Made by a program: the position numbers and the translations under genes
Notes under the pieces: model-generated
Database searches by the model: none
The model's input: only the letters and a program-made list of their open reading frames with translations
Told to the model about the DNA's origin: nothing
In this document: one piece after another, positions 56,569-64,000 of the stretch
How the letters are laid out: each line of letters starts with the position of its first letter
Numbering within the stretch: position 1 is the first letter of the stretch
Assembly (NCBI GenBank): GCA_015501585.1
Contig: JADNRY010000106.1
Coordinates: 62,001 to 126,000 of the forward strand
DNA from: Rhodocollybia butyracea
Taxonomy: Eukaryota; Basidiomycota; Agaricomycetes; Agaricales; Omphalotaceae
Direction of reading: 5' to 3'
DNA length: 64,000 nucleotides

Positions 56569-57557
56569 ATGAACCTGATCCTCCGTCCACGGCTAGCCCG
56601 TTTATCCAGAAAATGTCCTCGACAGTTTTCTACGCAGGCACCTGAGTCTCTAGAAACTCAAGACGACTGGACAAACTTCCAGCAAACCAGATCTAGTCTT
56701 AAAACTTTGAGTCGGTAAAAACCACTTGCAAGCCTGAACACACACTCATAAAAAGTTTAACAGTGGATTCGTTGACTCGTTATGGCTCACACCAGACTTC
56801 AAATTGGTCTATGCGAAATCCTCTACATAAACCAGCAAAAGACGCGACATTATCTGCTCTTCTTGCTTCCGGGGCACATTTTGGACACGCTTCTTCGCGG
56901 ATGAACCCAAATTTTATGCCTTATGCTTATGGTACTCGCGCAGGTATCACTCTCATTGATCTCGACCACACTCTCCCTCTTCTCCGTAGAGCCGCCAAAC
57001 TTGTTCGTGCCATCACTGCCAACGATGGACAAATCGTATTTATTGGCACGCGCCCAGACTTACGCCCTGTCGTACAGAAAGCTGCGTTCCGTCTCGGTGA
57101 ACAAGGCTTCCATGTGGGCGAAAGATGGCTACCAGGGACTTTAACCAACAAGTGGCAGATGTTTGGCCACGACACAGTCCGCTCAAAACGTATAATCCCT
57201 GACCTTGTCATTCTACTTAATCCCATCCAAAACATGAACGCCATTCAAGAATGCGCGCTCACAAATGTCCCTACTATCGGCATTATTGATTCAAATGTCG
57301 ATCCGCGCATAGTCATGTATCCAATACCGGCCAATGACGAAAGTCCACGGACAGCGGAAATCATTGCTGGTGTGTTGAGCATAGCAGGCCGTGAAGGTAT
57401 TGCTCTTCGTCAAGCAGAGGAGGCAAGGATGAGGTTGGCAGTAGATACTGCTTGGGAAGACTTCCCGGCCACGGAGGAAGCGGTATCGGAGTTTGAGAAG
57501 AAGGAGGAGCAAGAAGATACAAAACCGCTTGACGGAGAGGAATCTTTTGATTACTGA
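56569..57557 (+). CDS. MRP4: Mitochondrial small ribosomal subunit protein uS2m (Mrp4)
   Basis: Exon 1 encodes an Arg-rich presequence (MNLILRPRLARLSRKCPRQF). After one intron (about 56709-56762) the S2 domain follows: LSALLASGAHFGHASSRMNP, YGTRAGITLIDLDHTLPLL, GQIVFIGTRPDL, RWLPGTLTNKWQMFG, IPDLVILLNP, ALTNVPTIGIIDSNVDP and IVMYPIPANDES, the usual S2 pattern through to the final helix. The acidic tail EFEKKEEQEDTKPLDGEES is an addition to bacterial S2. The intron donor that keeps frame is TTTGA|gtcggt, a weak site, so the junction is uncertain. It is tail-to-tail with TrpE, the stop codons 40 bp apart. Confidence 0.93.
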
Positions 57558-57596
57558 TATATACAATACTACGGGTTATATTAGAATAAGATATTT

Positions 57597-59382
57597 CTAA
57601 CTCGAATGATCTCCGGATGTTGAGCCATTTTGGATCTCGGACCAGTATGCTGCAAACCGTCAGCTATAAGCTACTCACAGTCGTCCAAACTCACCTTCCG
57701 CAGCCTCCAAAGCTCTAACGTTACCCTTCAACTTGTTGATTGTCTCGATGTACTCGTCTTCTTCCACACTATCAAAGACAATACCACCGCCAGCTTGCAG
57801 GTAAGCTACCCCGTCTTTGAAGGTCATCGTCCGTATCGCGATACATGTATCCATCTCGTCCTCTGCAAAATCAAACCGACCTACGGCTCCAGCATAGACA
57901 CCCCGTCGATCTTTTTCTAAAGAGGATACAATCTCGATGGCCTTGATTTTTGGTGCGCCAGATACAGTTCCTGCTGGGAATATGGAACGGAAAGCATCAA
58001 ATCTATGACAATTTTTAGTTTTGGTTGCGTTCCTCCAGCATGGACTGAGATTTGCTTACCTTGTCAAACCCTCTCTGAGTTTGCCAGAAACTTGGGACGT
58101 CAGATGAATGACATGACTGAATTTTTCAAGTTGCATGAGGTGGTCGACCTTGACTGTCTTGGGGTCGCATACTCGATTCACGTCATTGCGAGCCAAATCG
58201 ACCAACATGATATGCTCTGCGCGATCTTTCTCGGAGTTGAGTAACGCTGCTCCAAGCTCCTCGTCCTCTAGAAAGTTAAATTAAATCAGACGATGCACAA
58301 CGGAGGCATGGATTTCTAACCCTCCGGCGTCTTCCCTCGTTTCGTAGTTCCTGCGATAGCATGATTGAAGACAGTGTTCTTTTGTACTTTGCACAAAGTC
58401 TCCGGACTAGCACCGACGATCTGGAGGTCTCCACAGTCCAGATAAAACATATAAGGACTGGGATTGACCTTACGCAAATGCCGGTATGCATTGAACGGAT
58501 GCAAAGACGTCGGGCGGGCCAAACGCTGAGATGGAACAGCCTGGATGATATCCCGGCAACTATGTGCTTCTTGAGCGTCGTGACGAAACCTTCGTAACCC
58601 TCCTTCCCAACATTCGACACGGCCTCATTTCCGAGTACTATCGGAGGCTGAGTGGGTTCCGGAGTGGTGGATGCGAACAAAACCTTTGCTAATCTACGTG
58701 CCTTGTCGACAGCGGTTTGGTACGCAAATGCAAGGTTATCCTTTCCGGCGTCGCTGGGAGTAAAGACATGCGAGACTACCTTGATAGTCTGGAATATGTG
58801 ATCATATATGACAAGCGTGTCGACAAGCATGAGAACAGCTTCCGGGATGTTCAGAGTATCTTCGAGTTTACATGCAGTCTTTGGTTCAAAATGCTGGATG
58901 CAATCGTAGGCAACATAACCAATGGCACCCCAGTAAATGTTTGTACTTCTGGATCTTAACATACTGATGAAGAGAAAGTTCCTTCTGGAGAGCGATCATG
59001 GGATCTCCGGTAATTTCTTCGTTGGGACCAGTCTTGATAATCCTCTTGGGATCTACAAGGATGAGTACAAGCAAGTGTATAGTGAGTTTGCAGCATACCT
59101 GCTCCGATGAAGCTATAACGCGCGACACTTTCTCCGCCAACGACTGACTCTAGAAGAAAGCTGTATTTGGAGTCCTTCGAAATACGCATATACGCCATAA
59201 CCGGCGTTATGAGGTCTGCAGGAAGCTCGACATAGACAGGGACACAATTCCCTAGCTTTTTGTGAATGATAAGCTTCTCAACATCAGCCAGGGATGGAAG
59301 TGCTGGAAGGTTCTAAGAGAATCGGGTCGATAAGAAGGACAAGACAGAATAGCACGATAATTACTGAAACGTTTATGGACAT
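57597..59382 (-). CDS. TRP2: Anthranilate synthase component I (TrpE/Trp2)
   Basis: The enzyme makes anthranilate from chorismate, the first committed step to tryptophan, together with a glutamine amidotransferase partner. The start MSINVS joins [18 protein letters not shown]. The N-terminal regulatory site has [20 protein letters not shown] (the LLES element bound by feedback tryptophan). The chorismate-binding domain has [91 protein letters not shown] and [19 protein letters not shown]. It ends TSGDHSS. At least six introns. It is not fused to the amidotransferase. Confidence 0.96.
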
Positions 59383-59477
59383 TGATGGTTGAGAGAACAG
59401 AGGATTATTTTCCATATTGATTTTGGCGCTGGTGCTTTTCTACTTAGCTCTGGGCTTAAATACCCTTTCATCCAACC

Positions 59478-61101
59478 ATGATCACACCTCGGTTTTCCTG
59501 TGCTCAGACGGCCGAGTCCGTTATGATCTCCGTCTATTGCCCTTCAGTTCGCGTATGTGACCTATGCCTCCTTTCCACTGTCATTTTTCACCCAATCATG
59601 CAAGGCTTCAGATGTTGAAATAAACATCGATGGCAATATGTTTTCTCTACATGTTAATCCATACTTTTTGCGATTGAATTTCACAAACTCTGTCGTCGAA
59701 GACGATGCTTCCTCGGCCCAATATGATCCTAGCACCGGATATCTGACCGTAACCCTTACGAAAGAAATCAAAGGACAGGAATTCGACGACTTGGATTTGT
59801 TGGCCAAGCTCTTAGCTCCGCGGCCGACGGTGCAGGAACCGCTAATTGAGGTCATTTTCTTCTGAAAGCACGGCCGAAGACACAGATCAACTCGTAAAAC
59901 AGACTCAAAAGCTGTCTTTGCACGACCGGGAGATCTTGGAAGGTTCGGCTGTTCCCTATCCTGTAGATCTGACACTTGATGTTTTTCCAGCCGCTCAAAA
60001 TGACTGGCAACTCCCTCAACGAATACCGCCTCTAGAACAGCCCTCACTAACCATTCGAGTCCGGTATGGATTTCTGGACATGCACTCCGGATATTTTACA
60101 AATGTTGCATACACCGAAAACGAAGTAAATGAACTTGGCTTCGAAGCAGAAGTCTTGACCCCATCCGAACGGCGTCAAAGGCGTATTAAGCACGAGGATG
60201 AGAAATGGGACGAAGAACATTATATGTAGGCAACTTGAAAGGACCGAACCTTTCCGAGACTTACTCCTTTTCGTAGGGCCGATTTTGCCGACGATGGCTA
60301 CATCCAAGAGCTCACCCGTTGGACACATCCGTACCTATCCCATACCCATAAGGTTACCTACACTGAAAAAGAAAACGCCACGATGCTCAATTTGCCCAGA
60401 AAAGAATGTGAGTATATTTTTGACGACGTCTGTGCTATGCTCTGACCGGAAATTAGACCTTTTGACGGATGTCCAAACACATAATTTATACTTGACTCTG
60501 GCCACCATCCTGTTTTCATACGCGTATGACATGCGTACCAATCAGTGCGACCCGACTCCTGAGAGCGCTTGGACTATCTGCTCGTTAACGCCGTCGTTCT
60601 CCGCCCTAGATCCACCTCCTTGCTCGAGCGAATGCGACCCAAAATTAGGTTTTTCTCTAAACGAAATCTCATCCACCTTCGTTGCATCCTATCGGAGGTC
60701 TTTTGCATTCCCATTATATAGATCGTTTATCTTGGCCGAAAAATGTCGTCAAGACGTGGCTGAGTTTTCTTTGCAAAGGAAAGCGGACCGTCTTTCGTTG
60801 CCTCTTGGAGATGAAGGATATTCTCGACCATCACGATGTATATTATGTGTACAGCAAAGTCTGGCTGGATGATCTTTGCGTCTGGACCCAGACTTATGCC
60901 AGGTCAGTTGAATAGCATGAACTTCATTCACGTTGACTCACCTTCTGCAGTGATGATGTTTTCGCTCGCCTTGGAGTACTCGTAAAAGATGCGTCGATAA
61001 CCAAGGACTCTATAGGTTGGGATCTTGACCAACTGGAGGATGTTGTTAGGCAACACCCGCACGAAGGGGAGCAAAGGGAAGTAGATAGCGACGATGAATA
61101 A
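59478..61101 (+). CDS. SHQ1: Shq1, box H/ACA snoRNP assembly chaperone
   Basis: Shq1 holds dyskerin/Cbf5 before H/ACA RNP assembly. The N-terminal CS (p23-like) domain reads MITPRFSCAQTAESVMISVY, ASDVEINIDGNMFSLHVNPY, FLRLNFTNSV and GYLTVTLTKEIKGQEFDDLD. The Shq1-specific domain includes HNLYLTLATILFSYAYDMRT, SAWTICSLTPSFSALDPP, RRSFAFPLYRSFILAEKC and YVYSKVWLDDLCVWTQTYA. It ends VDSDDE. At least five introns. It shares a 95-bp divergent promoter with TrpE. Confidence 0.92.
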
Positions 61102-61260
61102 AATCCTCTTGAACTCTTTGTATGAAGGGCTTGACTACACGCTTACCCTTGTTTAATATCCAAGGGCCTAAGCACAATACACCAGTGGCTCCCTTTATCT
61201 CACTGTGTATATCTATGCCAGTGATCAAATGGTTTCCTGTTATCGTTCATCCACCTCAGC

Positions 61261-61846
61261 ATGTCCACGAAACCCAGCTCCTCATCTGAAAACCCAGCTC
61301 CCGAGATACAATATCCAGCGGCAAGGGTAAATATCCGCTGAGGTCTCATCCAACCCTTCCTGTCACTAAGGATGGAGAGTACCTTGAACTCTCGCACTCG
61401 CAGCAGTGGGAAATTGTCGAAGGAGAGCCAGATGGCGACCACGTCGTTCCCTCATCCCAACCTGATCAAGATTACAGTTATCCCCCTCAATTCCTATCTC
61501 GATACTTAAATTCCTCGACGACACATGATGTTCATTCGCCTTCTCGACGGGCGCGTGCCGACTCGAAGGAATCCATAGTTTCAGAGTCCGAGGCTTACAG
61601 CGACACGGATGATGAAGAGGACTTGTCTCTAGAGGCCACTGGTATGAGAAGAAATACGTCCCGACTGTCTGAACAAAATGCTTCTCAGTCTTCTCAACCT
61701 ATGGTGAGGACTTTCGAAATTAATGATCGATTTTAGCTTATCTCTGATTTTCCTAGCAATCTTTCATGGCTGGGCGGGGACCGAGAAGAACTGCAAGAGG
61801 CTTGCATCCCAGACGGACCTGTAAAGGGCTCGTCAAGCCAGTATGA
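61261..61846 (+). CDS. Unidentified acidic Ser-rich protein, 3' structure uncertain
   Basis: I do not recognise it. Exon 1 starts MSTKPSSSSENPAPEIQYP. After a 45-nt intron, exon 2 has DGEYLELSHSQQWEIVEGEP and the acidic stretch SEAYSDTDDEEDLS. Splicing to 61757 in the natural phase gives a short basic end (GRGPRRTARGLHPRRTC). In the neighbouring frame, however, a more protein-like sequence continues (DREELQEACIPDGPVKGS, LQGVVALSKDLTVWKA). It meets a TAG at about 61930 and then reads FETIRFDGKLEHLIMNCAG and LPREVTRITVTLLNSRAEKL up to 62252. The longer locus may be a decayed gene, or one with indels. Confidence 0.35.
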
Positions 61847-62252
61847 TGACGGGCCCACCGCGCAAAGGCCATTAGAGATGCTCCAAGGCGTTGTAGCACT
61901 TTCAAAAGATCTGACAGTGTGGAAAGCGTAGAAGTTTGAGACCATAAGGTTTGATGGGAAACTAGAACATCTTATCATGAATTGTGCTGGCGTAGGGCCG
62001 CATCCTAGACGTATCTGTGTACTGCCAGTATGACAACAAATTTAACATGATGTGCAAATTTATGGTCTTTCTACACTTCTTCCCCGAGAAGTAACCAGAA
62101 TAACTGTCACCTTGCTGAATTCGCGTGCAGAAAAGCTTGTTGATTTCACTGTCTCTGCTTTTTCCCAAATTCGTCTACCCAATCCGACGCCTTTGCCAAC
62201 CACGGAAGCTTTCTGGTACCTTGGTCGAAACAAACCAGACGTATCACCGTGA

Positions 62253-63104
62253 ACGTGAAGGGAATGCGCTCTAACCGCTAGTGAGGAGCATATTGGAAGA
62301 GAGTTTATGTAAACGTTGAAGATTTACATGCGTCTTTTACATGCGTCTCCTCTAAAAAGGATGCCCGATAAGACGACTCGGTCCACCAGTTGTTCCTAAC
62401 TTTGAGACCGCAGTTGAACTATGTCAACATCCTATCACCTCTATGCCTTTTCCATACGTTTCGCGTATTTACACAGATATATCCAAATGCGACGCGCAGC
62501 TTTGTAATTTGTAGAAGTTGGACGCAGCGAACTACTTTGACAGGGAAAATTTGTTCCTTTGTGCACTATGTCCTGAACTTCAACCGAGTGTGGAGCACCA
62601 TGCTGGGTTTCCTCTTTGTTGGTCTAGAGCTGGAGGATCTCTCTTCGGTTTCGTCTCTCAAGGTCAAACAAGGAGCTGTTGATCGCAAAGTGGAATACCG
62701 GGCGGCTGACGCACCACCTTAGTTTTGGAACTTTACCTGTTTCGATGAAAACTTTGGTTACAACTCCGATGAGGAAGATATTTTGTTACCTTTAATTTCC
62801 AAATACACTCGTGTTTGTCTGTGTTGTCCGGGAAATAAGAGCAACAACGCGCGCATTTATCTCTGAGGACAAGAAACCTAAATATCGCCTGCCGCAACCT
62901 ACACGCTCTAACAACGCGTATTTGTTACAACAACTCGTGTTCAATTCGAAGCCACCTCGTAACATTAACGTCATCTTTGGACAAATGGTGCGGGAGCAGC
63001 AGAGGTATCCCGAGTCCACAGGCCGTGGCCAAAACACAAATGTCCTCCAGTCACAGGAGAGAAATCTGTGGCTGATAAGGCAGAAAGAGATGGGGGAGTT
63101 GTAG
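62253..63104. other. Uncertain stretch, no confident gene
   Basis: Frames on the plus strand switch repeatedly: LELEDLSSVSSLKVKQGAV near 62630, FTCFDENFGYNSDEED near 62730, then LLQQLVFNSKPPRNINVI near 62920 to a stop at 63104. None has a start, a splice pattern or a known domain. A degenerate gene is possible. Confidence 0.3.
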
Positions 63105-63237
63105 TTGGATTAAGAAGAGAGAGTGATAACGACAGTGCTGTGGATACAAAGAATGTCGCCTGAGGAGGGAAAAGTGTATATAGTCGCATCCTATAGATAT
63201 ATAAGAACTGTTTTCTCCTCGAAATGATTCGCTTACC

Positions 63238-63809
63238 TCAATCGCAGCTTCCATCAGCTGGACCATCCTTCCACTCTCATCTGTTTTTGTACAGTCAAAC
63301 ACTTCTTTACCCAGCTTCTTATTTACTTCATTATGCCTCTCACACAGCCACCTACTCAGACCAGCTCTTCCACTGACATCTGGCGCGTTCATCTTGACAT
63401 CTTCGCCGAAATCGTCTGCGCAAGGTTTGCACGGATAAAGAAGAGGCAAGGCGCGGATTAGAGAAAGCATGTTAGCTCGCTGTGTCGGGGTAGGACGTTC
63501 CGGATAATAAGCTGCCGTTGTATGTAGGAACGTCCAGGTTGCGCGACCCAGCTCTTCAGAATCAGCCGGACAGTTTGTCCGTTTGTTTTCTGCGGCCGAA
63601 GAAGCTACTGCTGCGGCTACAGCTGCTGCTTTCACTTGCTCTTTGGTCGCTATTGCTGGTTTCCAATTCCGGAACGAAGTACAAACTTTACACGGTTTTC
63701 CATCTGGCCCATTATCATCCCAGGTGCATAGGAGGACCCAGTTTTGACAAACCGTTGGCTCAGGCATCGGAAGAGCGAGTAATGTGAAAGATAGTGATGT
63801 GAAAGACAT
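63238..63809 (-). CDS. ERV1: FAD-linked sulfhydryl oxidase Erv1/ALR, frame apparently broken near the C-terminus
   Basis: Erv1 reoxidises Mia40 in the mitochondrial intermembrane space. The family core is clear: GPDGKPCKVCTSFRNWKP, CPADSEELGRATWTFLHTTA, ALPLLYPCKPCADDFGED (CxxC redox centre) and WLCERHNEVNKKLGKEVFDC. After KTDE the written frame runs into SGRMVQLMEAA. One base over, the next codons read WKDGPADGSCD and a TGA at 63238, exactly the family C-terminus, so a single base appears missing at about 63272-63276. Near the start another frame reads APGMIM just before GPDG, which hints at a second missing base at about 63708. This is a true pseudogene or an assembly indel. Erv1 is essential in yeast, which favours the latter unless a second copy exists. 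Confidence 0.88.
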
Positions 63810-64000
63810 GTGACTCTATGAATTTACTCAAGACTTAGAATCAGAAGGAACCTTGCTCTCGATTTTCATGCTTCTATTCAACCAACTATCTTGCACTGGG
63901 GAATAATTTCCACAGGAAGAATCTCACAAGCATTTGCCAAGGTCCATGTTTCATTATTTGTGGGTCTCTTCCAGCGCTAAATAACTCTTTTAAGGATCTT
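63810..64000. other. Upstream region of Erv1, right window edge
   Basis: No feature is recognised in the last 190 bases. Confidence 0.4.

Noticed and set aside
56303..56590. Minus-strand ORF starting MDGGSGSW upstream of Ssb
   Set aside because: It overlaps the divergent promoter and reads through an Ssb intron. The Hsp70 start [15 protein letters not shown] at 56441 is clear.
1..64000. tRNA, rRNA, CRISPR arrays and riboswitches
   Set aside because: Looked for by eye and none recognised. The only tRNA-like signal is the Copia primer site. Weakly conserved snoRNAs inside introns cannot be excluded by reading alone.

Overview
This window is nuclear DNA of a filamentous basidiomycete, most likely an Agaricomycete. 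The evidence is tightly packed genes with many 45-80 nt GT-AG introns, fungal-type proteins (ribosome-associated Hsp70 Ssb, Rsp5/Nedd4 ligase, con-6 repeats, Cac1, Spc24), and a Copia, DIRS-like and LINE transposon mix typical of mushroom genomes. All exon models were read by eye from splice signals and family resemblance. Outer limits are usually firmer than inner exon edges.

Layout. (1) 1-9.2 kb, repeat-rich: the 5' part of an unidentified gene (1-631, -), a LINE 3' remnant, a complete but frameshifted Copia element with matching 5-bp target duplications (1565-6374), a 5'-truncated DIRS/Ngaro-like element with an intact tyrosine recombinase ORF (7214-8209, -), and a small orphan gene. (2) 9.3-16.3 kb: a long gene with the architecture of a meiotic chromosome-axis protein (Red1/Rec10/SYCP2 type, proposed here), divergent from an H15 linker-histone-fold gene. 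(3) 16.4-45.8 kb, gene-dense housekeeping block: con-6, FAH-family hydrolase, CAF-1 large subunit, RFC subunit, Cms1, an ERI1-like exonuclease with a membrane anchor, Rtf1, Ndc80, Mog1, an Atg38/NRBF2-like MIT protein, a small broken gene, Rsp5, cap methyltransferase Abd1, an M1 aminopeptidase and Spc24. (4) 46-54 kb, gene-poor: a LINE fragment, a 2.9-kb foldback element with about 1-kb inverted arms, and degenerate repeats. (5) 54.1-64 kb: Ssb, mitochondrial uS2, anthranilate synthase I, Shq1, a possibly broken orphan locus, and Erv1 with an apparent frameshift.

How the genes relate. Several pairs share very short divergent promoters: CAF-1/RFC (110 bp), Ndc80/Mog1 (97 bp), Ssb/uS2m (127 bp), TrpE/Shq1 (95 bp) and Cms1/ERI1-like (142 bp). 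The first two contain an ACGCGT (MluI cell-cycle box) element, matching S-phase and mitotic roles. Ndc80 and Spc24, two of the four Ndc80-complex subunits, lie 15 kb apart. Points most worth a second look are the putative axis protein, a predicted 4-nt micro-exon in the aminopeptidase, a GC-AG intron in the RFC gene, the foldback element and the DIRS-like element. Single-base frame breaks (Erv1, the small gene at 33 kb, Copia) may be real or residual assembly indels.
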